DNA of 64,000 nt from Microbacterium azadirachtae (GTDB taxonomy: Bacteria; Actinomycetota; Actinomycetes; Actinomycetales; Microbacteriaceae): contig NZ_JYIT01000081.1 in the NCBI RefSeq assembly GCF_000956545.1, positions 1-64,000 on the forward strand. Direction: 5' to 3'. Below, one piece after another: positions 44,128 to 56,139 of this stretch (positions are counted from its first letter, which is position 1; each line of letters starts with the position of its first letter). The position numbers were made by a program, and so were the translations under genes. The notes beneath the pieces were generated by a model that saw nothing but the letters and a program-made list of their open reading frames with translations, had not been told where the DNA came from and did not search any database.

Positions 44128-45234
44128 ATGATACCCATCACGCACGTCCGATTCGGAGCCGAAGAAGAAGCGCTCGTCCTCGAGGTGCTCCGGTCCGGTC
44201 TGATCGCACAAGGTCCGAAGGTCGCCCTCCTCGAGAAGGAGTTCTCCGAGCGCTACGGATCCAAGCATGCGGTCGCGGTGAACAACGGCACGACGGCTCT
44301 CATCGCAGCTCTGCAGGTCCTCGACCTCGAGCCCGGCGATGAGGTGATCACGACGCCTTTCACGTTCGTCGCGACGCTGAACGCGATCCTTCAGTCCGGT
44401 GCCACGGCGGTCTTCGCCGACGCCCGCGAGGACGACTTCAACATCGATCCGGACGCTCTCGCCGCGGCGGTCACCGATCGCACCCGTGTCGTCGCCCCGG
44501 TCCATCTGTATGGCCAGATGGCGGACATGGACCCGATCCAGGCGCTCGCGGACTCGCGCGGTCTGCGCATCCTCGAGGACTCGGCGCAGGCGCAGGGCGC
44601 GACGTATCGGGGTCGTTACGCCGGCTCCTACGGCCTGGGAACGTTCTCGTTCTACGCGACGAAGAACATGACGACCGGCGAGGGCGGCATGATCACGACC
44701 GATGACGACGCACTCGCCGACCGTCTCCGTCTGCTCCGCAATCAGGGCATGCGCGCGCGCTACCAGTACGAGATGGCAGGCAACAACTACCGCCTGACGG
44801 ATCTCCAGGCCGCGCTGGCGCTCCCTCAGATCGCCCGCTACGAGGACACGGTGGCACGACGCCGTCACAACGCTGCACGGCTGTCCTCGATCCTCGACTC
44901 GGTCGCCGGCATCGAAGCGCCCCGAGAAGCCGAGGGCCGGGGTCACGTGTGGCACCAGTACACGATCCGCGTCACCGAGGAAGCCGGCATCACACGGGAC
45001 GCGCTCGCGGCCGAGCTCACCGAGCGCGGTATCGGCAACGGCATCTACTACCCGAAGCTCACCTTCGACTACGACGCCTACCGGAACAACCCGCAGGTGC
45101 GGATCAGTGACGTCCCCGTGGCGGCGCGGCTCGCCGAGCAGGCGCTGTCGCTGCCGGTGCACGCAGCTCTGACGGACGACGAGCTCGACCAGGTCGCAGA
45201 GACTGTGGCGGCGATCGTGGCGGAGCGCGCATGA
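44128..45234 (+). CDS. DegT/DnrJ/EryC1/StrS aminotransferase
   Basis: A 368-residue PLP-dependent sugar aminotransferase acting on a keto nucleotide-sugar. The PLP lysine is K179 in FYATKNMTTGEGG. D151 in EDSAQAQG holds the pyridine nitrogen, and VNNGTTAL binds the phosphate. The N-terminus RFGAEEEALVLEVLRSG is family-typical, supporting ATG at 44128 over ATG at 44080. The stop overlaps the dehydrogenase start by 4 nt (ATGA), so the dehydrogenase probably makes the keto sugar that this enzyme aminates. Confidence 0.93.
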   Translation: MIPITHVRFGAEEEALVLEVLRSGLIAQGPKVALLEKEFSERYGSKHAVAVNNGTTALIAALQVLDLEPGDEVITTPFTFVATLNAILQSGATAVFADAREDDFNIDPDALAAAVTDRTRVVAPVHLYGQMADMDPIQALADSRGLRILEDSAQAQGATYRGRYAGSYGLGTFSFYATKNMTTGEGGMITTDDDALADRLRLLRNQGMRARYQYEMAGNNYRLTDLQAALALPQIARYEDTVARRRHNAARLSSILDSVAGIEAPREAEGRGHVWHQYTIRVTEEAGITRDALAAELTERGIGNGIYYPKLTFDYDAYRNNPQVRISDVPVAARLAEQALSLPVHAALTDDELDQVAETVAAIVAERA

Positions 45235-46193
45235 GCGTCGCGAAGAAGGCGGTGCTCGTCGGCGCGGGGAGCATGGGCTCTCACCATGCCCGCGTGATCA
45301 GCCAGTCCGAAGGCGCGGAACTCGCCGTGCTCGTGGATCCGCGCGAAGAGGTGGGGCGCGCCGTCGCCGAGCGCTTCGGCGCGACGTGGAGCCCCGAGCT
45401 CCCCGACCTGGGCGACTACGACGCGGTGGTCATCGCCGCCGCAACCGAGGCGCACCATGAACTCGCGATGCAGGTGCTGGCGCAGGATCGCCCGCTTCTC
45501 ATCGAGAAGCCGGTCGCGGACAGCCTGCTGCGCACCGAGGAGATCCTCGATGTCGCGGAGCAGCGCGATCTGCCGATCATGTGCGGTCTTCTGGAGCGCT
45601 ACAACCCGGCCGTGATCGCGGCGCGCGCTGCGATCAGCGAGCCCCTCCACGTCACTGCGACCCGTCATTCGCCGTATGCCCCGCGCATCAGGACCGGTGT
45701 CGCGTGGGACCTCCTCGTGCACGACGTCGATCTGGCGATCAACCTCATCGGCGGCCAGCCGGAGACGATCTCGTCCCGGCTGGGGTTCTTCCACCCGGAG
45801 TCCGCGACGGGCGCGGAGGATGTGGCTGCGACCATCCTCGGCTTCGACGGAGGCGCCGTGGCGCAGATCTCCGCCAGCCGCATCGGTCAGCACAAGGTGC
45901 GGACGCTCACGGTCCACGAGCTCGACCGCCTCATCGAGGTCGACCTCCTGCGCCGCAACCTCACGATCTACCGCCACGTCTCCGAGGCGTCCGTCGACGA
46001 TGGTCCGAGCTACCGTCAGCAGACGATCATCGAGATCCCGGAGATCCCACCGGCACCGGAGCCGCTGACCGCGCAGTTCGCGCGTTTCCTCGAGGTGATC
46101 GACGGGCGCGTGGATGCCGCCGCCGAACGGCGCAGCATCCTGCCCTCGCACCAGGTGATCGACCACGTCATCGCGGAGCGGGCATCGGCATGA
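45231..46193 (+). CDS. Gfo/Idh/MocA family oxidoreductase (nucleotide-sugar dehydrogenase)
   Basis: A 320-residue NAD(P)-dependent dehydrogenase. The Rossmann motif VGAGSMGSHHAR is at residues 10-21 and the catalytic EKPV Lys is in LLIEKPVADS; the C-terminal domain includes WDLLVHDVDLAINL with the conserved Asp and His. This family includes GnnA and WlbA/WbpB, which oxidise the 3-OH of UDP-GlcNAc derivatives before transamination. Coupled on both sides by ATGA overlaps with the aminotransferase and the GtrA gene. Confidence 0.92.
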   Translation: MSVAKKAVLVGAGSMGSHHARVISQSEGAELAVLVDPREEVGRAVAERFGATWSPELPDLGDYDAVVIAAATEAHHELAMQVLAQDRPLLIEKPVADSLLRTEEILDVAEQRDLPIMCGLLERYNPAVIAARAAISEPLHVTATRHSPYAPRIRTGVAWDLLVHDVDLAINLIGGQPETISSRLGFFHPESATGAEDVAATILGFDGGAVAQISASRIGQHKVRTLTVHELDRLIEVDLLRRNLTIYRHVSEASVDDGPSYRQQTIIEIPEIPPAPEPLTAQFARFLEVIDGRVDAAAERRSILPSHQVIDHVIAERASA

Positions 46194-46612
46194 CGGCCGC
46201 CCCGCCTCCGCGGACAGGTGCGTGGATCTCGTCCAGCCGTCGCAGCGCGATCCGATACCTCGTCGCCGGCGGTCTCGCCTTCCTCGTCGACCTCGGCCTG
46301 CTGGCCCTGTTCCATCAGGTCTTCGGATGGCCGACCTGGCTCGCAGCAGGGAGTGCCTTCGTCCTGAGCTTCGCGTTCACCTACACGATCCAGCGCTACT
46401 TCACATTCGAGTCGAACGCGCCGCATGGGCGCACGCTCCTGAAGTACACCGCGCTCGTCGTGTTCAACACGCTCGCCACGGCGGCGATCGTCGCGTTGAT
46501 CGACATGACCCCGGCCGGCTGGGCCGTGGGCAAGGTCGTCGCGACAGCTGCAACCACCATCTGGAACTACTTCGCGTACCGGTACTGGGTCTTCGCCGAC
46601 CGCAGCCGCTGA
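46190..46612 (+). CDS. GtrA family membrane protein
   Basis: A 140-residue protein with four membrane helices and the GtrA pattern: IRYLVAGGLAFLVDLGLLAL at the first helix and NYFAYRYWVF in the last. GtrA proteins are thought to flip polyprenyl-phosphate-linked sugars or assist the DPM-synthase-like partner. That partner follows after 12 nt. Start overlaps the dehydrogenase stop by 4 nt (ATGA). Confidence 0.93.
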   Translation: MTAAPPPRTGAWISSSRRSAIRYLVAGGLAFLVDLGLLALFHQVFGWPTWLAAGSAFVLSFAFTYTIQRYFTFESNAPHGRTLLKYTALVVFNTLATAAIVALIDMTPAGWAVGKVVATAATTIWNYFAYRYWVFADRSR

Positions 46613-46624
46613 AAGAGAGTCAAC

Positions 46625-47581
46625 GTGTATCAGGGAGCACGCATCGCTGCCGTCGTCCCGGCGTACAAGGAAGAGAAGATGATCTCGACGGTCATCTCGA
46701 CCATGCCGGAGTTCGTCGATCACATCGTCATCGTCGATGACCACAGTCCCGACCGCACGAGCGAGGTCGTGACCGAGATCGCAGATCCGCGCGTGACTCT
46801 GATCCGGCATGAGGTCAACCAGGGCGTCGGAGGCGCGATCGTGACGGGCCACAAAGCCGCGATGGACCTCGGCGCCGACGTCAACGTGATCATGGCAGGA
46901 GACGCGCAGATGGATCCGGTGTATCTGCCGGACCTTCTGGATCGCGTGACCAAGGACGGTTACGGCTTCGCGAAGGCGAACCGGTTCTTCTCCCCGGAGT
47001 CCTTCGAGGGGATGCCGGGCTACCGGATCTTCGGAAACATCGTGCTGTCGTTCATGACCAAGCTCGCCTCCGGGTACTGGAACCTCTTCGACCCGCAGAA
47101 CGGCTACACGGCTGTCCGCACCGAGGTCCTCAAGCGGGTTCCCCTCGACCGTGTGTCGCCCCGGTACAGCTTCGAGAACGATCTGCTGATCCACCTCAAC
47201 ATCCTCCAGGTCGGCGCGGTCGACGTTCCGATCCCCGCCGTGTACGGCGAGGAGGTGTCGAGCATCCGGCTGTCGAAGGTCATCCCCGAGCTGATGAACC
47301 TGCTCGTCCGCGGATTCTGGCGGCGGATCTGGTACCGCTACGTGCTGTGGTCGTTCTCGCCCGTGGCGCTGCTGCTGTTCGTGGGCATCCTGCTCTCTCT
47401 GGTGGGCGTGGTCATCTCGATCTGGGTCTGCTTCCAGATCGCCAGCTCGGTCGTGGCCACGGCCGCCACGGTGATGCTGGCCGCGTTCCCGCTCATGATC
47501 GGCATACAGATGCTGATCAGCGCCCTCCAGCTCGACATCCAGGCCAGCCCGTCCCGGCCCGAGTACGAGCCGTTCCACTGA
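46625..47581 (+). CDS. DPM-synthase-like GT2 with two C-terminal membrane helices
   Basis: A 318-residue GT2 of the GtrB/dolichyl-phosphate-mannose synthase kind. It has VVPAYKEEKM at the start, IVDDHSPD, MAGDAQMDP as the metal-binding DXD-like site, and two C-terminal helices (about 240-265 and 272-300). Such enzymes make polyprenyl-phosphate-sugar, flipped by GtrA and used by GT-C enzymes such as DUF2142-type proteins or others. GTG at 46625 follows AAAGAGAG closely. Last gene of the aminotransferase-dehydrogenase-gtrA operon. Confidence 0.92.
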   Translation: MYQGARIAAVVPAYKEEKMISTVISTMPEFVDHIVIVDDHSPDRTSEVVTEIADPRVTLIRHEVNQGVGGAIVTGHKAAMDLGADVNVIMAGDAQMDPVYLPDLLDRVTKDGYGFAKANRFFSPESFEGMPGYRIFGNIVLSFMTKLASGYWNLFDPQNGYTAVRTEVLKRVPLDRVSPRYSFENDLLIHLNILQVGAVDVPIPAVYGEEVSSIRLSKVIPELMNLLVRGFWRRIWYRYVLWSFSPVALLLFVGILLSLVGVVISIWVCFQIASSVVATAATVMLAAFPLMIGIQMLISALQLDIQASPSRPEYEPFH

Positions 47582-47586
47582 CCTCG

Positions 47587-47625
47587 GATCGTCCGCCCCG
47601 CCGGAGTCGTGCGAGGCGGACGATC
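47587..47625. terminator. Bidirectional terminator between convergent genes
   Basis: Perfect 11-bp arms at 47587-47597 and 47615-47625 around a 17-nt loop. The 3' arm includes the first bases of the DUF2142 stop codon, and the hairpin sits 5 nt after the GT2 stop. Confidence 0.7.
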
Positions 47626-49204
47626 AGGAGGCGCCGGCCTGCGCGACGCGGGCCTGCGCGCCTCTCTCCTCAGCCTCATCGACCAGCTGAGCCTGCTGTG
47701 CTCGCTGTGTGGTGAGGAGGTGGTGGGTGAGGAGTGCGAGGGCCGCGGTGAAGGCGATGATCCCGCCGGCGAACACGATCGACGGCTGGGGGACGCCGGA
47801 GCCCCACCACCAGCTCCCGGGGCCGCTGAGCGACACTCCCGGGGCCCCGCCGAGCGTGTAGCGGCGGATGTTGCTGTACAGGGACACCGCATTGGCAGCA
47901 GACAGGACGGCCACGACCAGCCATGCCTGCAGAGGAGTCACCCGCACCCACCGGGTACCGATCGGGAACAGCACGAACCCGACGAACATGATGAGCAGCG
48001 GAAGCAGATAGCGCGGGTGCACCAGCCCGCCGACCTCGGTCAGGCTGCGCTGCAGCAGATACAGCGGCAGCGAGACGAGCGCGATCACGGTCGCCCCCAC
48101 CACGAGAGCCTTGCGCCAGCTCATCGTCGCGAGCCCGGTGAAGACCGCCGCCGCGAACACGAACAGCGTGCCCACCCACACGACCGGCGGAATCGTCACA
48201 TCATTCCACCCCAGCGGCCAGGAGCCCAGGGAGCCGAACACGAGCGTCGGGACGTTGAGGAGGTTGTGCAGCAGCAGGCTCCAGCCGTGCCGCGCCGTTC
48301 CCCCGCTGCCCGGAGCGACGCCGTTCTGCCACACACCGACCTGCTGCGCGGTGAGGAAGAGCACGAAGCAGACCAGCGACAGCACGACCGGAAGGATGAC
48401 GGACACCCAGAACCGCCTGCCCCCTCCGCCCCGCATCGCGAGGAACACCGCAGCGACCATCCCGATCACCGCATACACCGCCATATCCGAACGCGCCCCC
48501 GCGCCCATCACCGCGGTGACCACCGCCAGGACTCCGAGCACCACACGACGCCACCCCGCGCTCTCCAAGAACCCGAGAACCGCCAGCCACACCGTCCCGC
48601 CCGCCAGGACCGCCCAGCCGCTCGGATTGACCGACGCGATCAGGAACACGCCCCACGGCACCACCGTGACCGCCAAGGACACGACCAGCAGAGGACGCCG
48701 CCGAGCCGGGAGCACCCAGAACAGCACCGAGACGATCACCACGAACAGCAGCGAATTGACGATCCGGATCGCGATCACCGACGCCCCGACATCCGCCGAC
48801 GCGAAAGGACTGAGCACCGCGTAATACAACGGCGAGTAGTAATGCGCGACCGAGTTCACATGCTGCGTCGTCACCAGACGATTCGGATCCGCGCCCAGCG
48901 CCTTCACCTGACACGTCGCCGCGACCTCGGGCTGGAAGTGGTAGCACTCGTGCGAGGCGATGGTCGCCCACGGCACCCGCTCACCCGCACCACCCGAGGC
49001 ACTCTCACACAACCCGGGACGCTCCCCCGCACCACACCAGATGCTCGCCAAGTGATAGTTGTCGTCGGGCGAGCTCCCCGCAGGCGAAGAGACCGCCCAG
49101 GAGGAGAGCGCGACCAGCAGCAGCAGCGGCACCAGAAGAAGGAGAGACGGGAGGCGTCGCGCAGTGCGCTCCGCGGGGGCCTTGCTGTTGCCTGTTTCTG
49201 CCAC
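47624..49204 (-). CDS. DUF2142 family membrane protein, copy A
   Basis: A 526-residue multi-pass membrane protein (about 11-12 helices) of the DUF2142 family, which lies in surface-glycan clusters and has a GT-C-like layout with a large first outer loop. It is almost identical to copy B downstream on the plus-strand map. Differences are confined to the first 45 residues or so, a short Cys-containing patch in the first outer loop (HECYHFQ here, QCYAFH in B), and the last 20 residues. A GTG start at 49204 with TATACT 6 nt upstream suggests a leaderless mRNA. Confidence 0.88.
   Translation of the reverse strand: MAETGNSKAPAERTARRLPSLLLLVPLLLLVALSSWAVSSPAGSSPDDNYHLASIWCGAGERPGLCESASGGAGERVPWATIASHECYHFQPEVAATCQVKALGADPNRLVTTQHVNSVAHYYSPLYYAVLSPFASADVGASVIAIRIVNSLLFVVIVSVLFWVLPARRRPLLVVSLAVTVVPWGVFLIASVNPSGWAVLAGGTVWLAVLGFLESAGWRRVVLGVLAVVTAVMGAGARSDMAVYAVIGMVAAVFLAMRGGGGRRFWVSVILPVVLSLVCFVLFLTAQQVGVWQNGVAPGSGGTARHGWSLLLHNLLNVPTLVFGSLGSWPLGWNDVTIPPVVWVGTLFVFAAAVFTGLATMSWRKALVVGATVIALVSLPLYLLQRSLTEVGGLVHPRYLLPLLIMFVGFVLFPIGTRWVRVTPLQAWLVVAVLSAANAVSLYSNIRRYTLGGAPGVSLSGPGSWWWGSGVPQPSIVFAGGIIAFTAALALLTHHLLTTQRAQQAQLVDEAEERGAQARVAQAGAS
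47706..48928. repeat. Direct repeat, copy A of a 1,223-bp near-identical block
   Basis: Matches 49305-50527 at a constant offset of 1,599 with no indel. The only difference I found is at 47957 (a) versus 49556 (g). It covers most of the DUF2142 coding sequence. Confidence 0.9.
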
Positions 49205-49210
49205 CCGGCG

Positions 49211-49216
49211 AGTATA
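49211..49216 (-). promoter_or_regulatory. -10 hexamer of DUF2142 copy A, leaderless
   Basis: Minus-strand TATACT ends 6 nt before the GTG. The same promoter-to-start segment is found at copy B. Confidence 0.6.
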
Positions 49217-49246
49217 TAAGGGGCCCGCCGGCCGATCCGCGCCGCC

Positions 49247-52453
<3,207 letters not shown>

Positions 52454-52486
52454 ACCCGACTCCTCCACGGCTCCGCGGAGAACCGC

Positions 52487-52515
52487 CGGTGTTCAGCCGA
52501 TCTGGCTGAACACCG
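52487..52515. terminator. Bidirectional terminator between rmlC and the FG-GAP protein gene
   Basis: Perfect 12-bp arms (52487-52498 and 52504-52515) with a 5-nt loop. The hairpin includes the last codons of the convergent FG-GAP gene. Confidence 0.75.
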
Positions 52516-54922
52516 ACCAGCCGGACCCGATGATGGTGCTGCCCTTCCAACCGCCTGCACCGTCGCCGCGATACAGCATGAGGCCGCCATCGGGAAGACG
52601 CGCGATCACGTCCGCGGCGCCGTCACCGTCGAAGTCACCGGTGGAGACGACCGCGGTCATGATGGACCAGCCTGTTCCGATCTGCTTCGCGGACACCCAG
52701 GATCCCGCACCATCGGTTCCATAGAGCCAGAGGGAGCCGTCCGCCCGACGCGCGATCAGGTCGCCCCGACGGTCGCCGTCGAAGTCGCCCGCGTAGAAGA
52801 CGGCGTCGAACACGCCCCACCCGGACCCGATCCTCTCGCCACGGCCCGTGATCCAGCCCCCGGCGCCGTTGCCGCGATACAGAAGCAGATCGCCCGCACT
52901 GTTGCGCATCAGGACATCGGTGTTGCCGTCGCCGTCGAAGTCCATGCTCCCGACGATCACCTGTTTGGGATCCCATCCGGAGCCGATGACGATCGGATCC
53001 GCGAAGCCGCCGGCTCCATCGCCCTTCCACAGACGGAACGTCCCCGAGGCGTCGACGCTGCCGACGTCGCGGAACCCGTCGCCGGTGAAGTCACCGAGCG
53101 GGATCAGCCGCGCCTGACCGGCCCAGTCGGTGCGCGCGTAGGAGACCGCGCCCCACCCGCCGGTCCCGTTGCCGCGATACACGGTCAGAGCGCCGGCGGA
53201 CGTCAGCGCCACGACATCGGCGGCACCGTCCCCGTTCAGGTCTCCGGCACCAGCCGGAAGAGCTCGCGCCTTGGTCGCGGGAGCTCCCGGTCCGCTCAGA
53301 GAGGTCATCACATCCCAGCCGCCGCCGACGATCGTGCCACTGGAGAACGCGCCCCCACCGAGGCCGGCGTAGAGGAGCAGCCGGCCCTGCCCGTCACGGG
53401 CGAGAAGGTCGGCGGTGCCGTCGGCGCCGAAGTCGCCGGGGCTGAAGATCGCGCTCATCCCGTTCCAGCCGGAGCCGACCACGCGTTGCCCCGCCCAGCC
53501 TCCGCGCCCGTTGCCGAAATAGACGACGAGGCTTCCGCCGGACGTGCGACCGATGAGATCCGGGACCCCGTCGCCCGAGAAGTCCACTCCTCCGACCAGC
53601 GCCGTGAAGCCCTGCCAGCCCGACCCGACCGGAATGCCCTCGCGGAGTCCGCCCTGGGCGGTTCCCCGCCACAACAGGAGCGTCCCGTCCGCGCGCGTCG
53701 TGAACATGTCGGGGATCCCATCCCCGTCGAAGTCGCCTGCGGGCGCGATCAACGCGGCTCCCGACCAGTTCACGGGAAGGGTCCTGACGGCGTCGTATCC
53801 GGTGCCGGTTCCGGAGATGACGTCGACGGTGCCGTCGGAGCGGACGTCGATCGCGTCCCTGTTGCCGTCCCCGGTGAGATCGCCGACGCCGAACACCTTG
53901 CGGCCCGCGAATCCGGATCCCACCTGGATCGGCGCACCCCACGTGACGTTCTTGAACGGGTAGGCGAGCAGTTGCCCGGCCGCATTGACAGCGAGCACAT
54001 GCCCCGACGTGTTGATGGGCTGGAGGGTGACCGGCGGCTGGGCGGGCGTCGACGTCTGGGTCGACCCGAACCAGTCGGTGAAGTAGTTGTAGAAGTTCCT
54101 GTTGCCGTAGGCGGAGCAGGAGTCGCCCTCGCCGTAGCCGGCTCGCAGGGCGGCGGCGTTGGGCTGGTACGGCGTGTAGTAGTACAGGGCCGCCGTGGCC
54201 TTGTTCGCGATGTAGACCGGCCCGGAGCCGCACCCCTGGTTGGGGTTGTACAGGATGTTCCAGGTGTTGCCCGGGGCGTACCAGGTGAACCAGCGACCCT
54301 CCATGTAGATCTGCATCTGACGGGCCGCGCCGTAGATCTGCTGGAAGAAGCCGACGTACGTGGGGTCGCACGGCGCATCATCGGGACAGCCCTGTCCGAG
54401 AGCGCTGTCGTAGCGCCAGCTGCTCGGCCAGGTGTGCGTGACGAGACCCTGCTCCTTCTGCAGCATCACGATCAGCACCTGCGGGTTGATGTTGCAGGAC
54501 TGGGAGACGCGGTAGATGATGCTCGCGGCGCTCTCGTTGGCCGTGCCCGAATAGCCACGGCAGTATGCATCCGCCGGACGGTCCTGCGAGGTGACCCGGA
54601 AGTCCTTGAGGCAGGTGTACCCCGCTTGGCAGGACACGACCTTGGCATTGAAGAAGCTCTGGATCTGGTCCGCGCTCATGGTCGTCTTGTTCGTGAAGAC
54701 CGCATCGCTGATGATGTTCCCGGCATTCCACCCGTCGAGCGTCATCGGGCGGACCGAGGTCGTCGCGGAGGATGCCAGGGAGGTCTGGACGGCCGATGCC
54801 GGTGGACCTCCGGCGATCGCCGGCGCGAGCACGGAGAGAAGGACGGCGGCGATGACGAGCATGCCGATCATCCTGCGTCGGGGCACGGCGGCGCGCACAG
54901 GACCCGGGGCATGTCCAGTCAT
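52493..54922 (-). CDS. Secreted FG-GAP/VCBS repeat protein with N-terminal lysozyme-like region
   Basis: An 809-residue secreted protein. A signal peptide spans about residues 16-45. A region at about 60-300 with ASIIYRVSQSCNINPQVLIV, MLQKEQGLV and several Cys pairs resembles lytic-transglycosylase-like domains, the Glu in QKEQG being the candidate acid. From about 330 to the end are roughly ten FG-GAP-type repeats with DFDGDGxxD calcium-binding loops, forming a beta-propeller. Function probably at the cell wall, binding or cutting a glycan. ATG at 54922 is chosen because it places a good signal peptide first; the longer frame to 54970 is less likely. Confidence 0.85.
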   Translation of the reverse strand: MTGHAPGPVRAAVPRRRMIGMLVIAAVLLSVLAPAIAGGPPASAVQTSLASSATTSVRPMTLDGWNAGNIISDAVFTNKTTMSADQIQSFFNAKVVSCQAGYTCLKDFRVTSQDRPADAYCRGYSGTANESAASIIYRVSQSCNINPQVLIVMLQKEQGLVTHTWPSSWRYDSALGQGCPDDAPCDPTYVGFFQQIYGAARQMQIYMEGRWFTWYAPGNTWNILYNPNQGCGSGPVYIANKATAALYYYTPYQPNAAALRAGYGEGDSCSAYGNRNFYNYFTDWFGSTQTSTPAQPPVTLQPINTSGHVLAVNAAGQLLAYPFKNVTWGAPIQVGSGFAGRKVFGVGDLTGDGNRDAIDVRSDGTVDVISGTGTGYDAVRTLPVNWSGAALIAPAGDFDGDGIPDMFTTRADGTLLLWRGTAQGGLREGIPVGSGWQGFTALVGGVDFSGDGVPDLIGRTSGGSLVVYFGNGRGGWAGQRVVGSGWNGMSAIFSPGDFGADGTADLLARDGQGRLLLYAGLGGGAFSSGTIVGGGWDVMTSLSGPGAPATKARALPAGAGDLNGDGAADVVALTSAGALTVYRGNGTGGWGAVSYARTDWAGQARLIPLGDFTGDGFRDVGSVDASGTFRLWKGDGAGGFADPIVIGSGWDPKQVIVGSMDFDGDGNTDVLMRNSAGDLLLYRGNGAGGWITGRGERIGSGWGVFDAVFYAGDFDGDRRGDLIARRADGSLWLYGTDGAGSWVSAKQIGTGWSIMTAVVSTGDFDGDGAADVIARLPDGGLMLYRGDGAGGWKGSTIIGSGWSVFSQIG

Positions 54923-55009
54923 GCTGATATTCTGCGGGACGCCACCCCGGATGACGCCGCGGACACGCACGAAGCTGCCGAACAGCGCGACTCACGCGTC
55001 GTCGATGCG

Positions 55010-56080
55010 TCAGAGCTCCGCGTGCAGCGTCCAGACCCGCTCGGCCGAACCGGTCCAGGAATAGGCGCGCGAGCGATCCGCGGCGAGCACCGACAGGCGC
55101 CGCGCGCCCTCCCCCGCCGCATTCCGAACCGCGTCGGCGAACCCGTCCGGCCCCACCAGCAGGCCTCCCTCGGCCAGCACGTCCCGGTGCACGCCGCTGT
55201 CCGCGGCGATCACCGGAACCCCGAGCGCGAGCGCCTCGATCATGCGCCACGGCCATGCCGGCGCCGGGTCGGCGGCGGCGAGCGCGAGCGCACCCGCGAG
55301 CAGAGCGGCACGATCCGGCGCGTCGAGCCGCCCGATCACGTGCACCCGCGGCGCGGGCAGCCCGGCGGCCGCGGCGGCCCCCGCGATCGCCGAGGCCGCG
55401 GCGTCGGGGGCGTCGAGGACGAAGACATCGGCGTCGACGGCGACCGCGGCGGCGAACACCGGCTCGAGCACGGCGGCTCCGCCCGTGGCGACCAGGTACC
55501 GCGCCGGGGCGCCGAGAGCGATGCGACGCCCCGCCGCGTCGGGCGGGATCGTGAAGCCCTCGGCCGCGGCTCCCGGGATCACGCGGATCCGGTCCCCGAA
55601 GCGGCCCAGGTCCGCGAGCTGCTCGGCCATGGCGTGCGTCGGCACGACGATCGCGTCGGCGTGCTTGACGGCGCGCTTGAGCATGCCGCGGTGCCACAGC
55701 ACGCTCGCGCGGGACAGCTGCTCGGGTGCCACCCAGGGACTCAGATCCCACACCGTGACCACGGTCTGGTCGTAGTCGTTGGCCCGGTCGTGCTTCACGA
55801 GCGGGGCGAGGAGACCGGGGGCATGGATCATGCCGCCGCCGACGCCCGCGACCACGCCCAGCTGCCACGCCCCGGCGAGCTCGCGACGGGCGAGCCCGAG
55901 GCGATGCACCGTGTCAGCGCCCGCGACCATGCTCTCGCCGCCGGCCGGCACGATCGCCTCGATCTCGCACTTCGGCGGCGCGGTCGCCGCGAGCGCCCGG
56001 ACGAGGGAGAGCGCCGCATCGGCCTGATCGGGCTCCACGACGTCGTTCACCTGATCGAGCACCACCCGCAGCACAGCCAT
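55010..56080 (-). CDS. GT4-like glycosyltransferase
   Basis: A 356-residue GT-B glycosyltransferase. The N-terminal half has VTVWDLSPW and HADAIVVPTHAMAEQL. The C-terminal half has the donor-binding RYLVATGG and a region MIEALALGVPVIAADSGVHRDVL, the EX7E-like group-1 signature (E, then G-V-P-V). It is Ala-rich and somewhat shorter than average. Donor unknown. TAGGCT on the minus strand ends 6 nt before the ATG. It stands as a single gene between the FG-GAP protein and the LCP gene. Confidence 0.88.
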   Translation of the reverse strand: MAVLRVVLDQVNDVVEPDQADAALSLVRALAATAPPKCEIEAIVPAGGESMVAGADTVHRLGLARRELAGAWQLGVVAGVGGGMIHAPGLLAPLVKHDRANDYDQTVVTVWDLSPWVAPEQLSRASVLWHRGMLKRAVKHADAIVVPTHAMAEQLADLGRFGDRIRVIPGAAAEGFTIPPDAAGRRIALGAPARYLVATGGAAVLEPVFAAAVAVDADVFVLDAPDAAASAIAGAAAAAGLPAPRVHVIGRLDAPDRAALLAGALALAAADPAPAWPWRMIEALALGVPVIAADSGVHRDVLAEGGLLVGPDGFADAVRNAAGEGARRLSVLAADRSRAYSWTGSAERVWTLHAEL

Positions 56081-56086
56081 GCGACG

Positions 56087-56092
56087 AGCCTA
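56087..56092 (-). promoter_or_regulatory. -10 hexamer, leaderless start of the GT4-like gene
   Basis: Minus-strand TAGGCT ends 6 nt before the ATG at 56080, without a Shine-Dalgarno. Confidence 0.55.
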
Positions 56093-56139
56093 TCCAGCGC
56101 CGGGGCATCCGCCGCTGAGGCGCTCCCGGCCTCCCGCGA

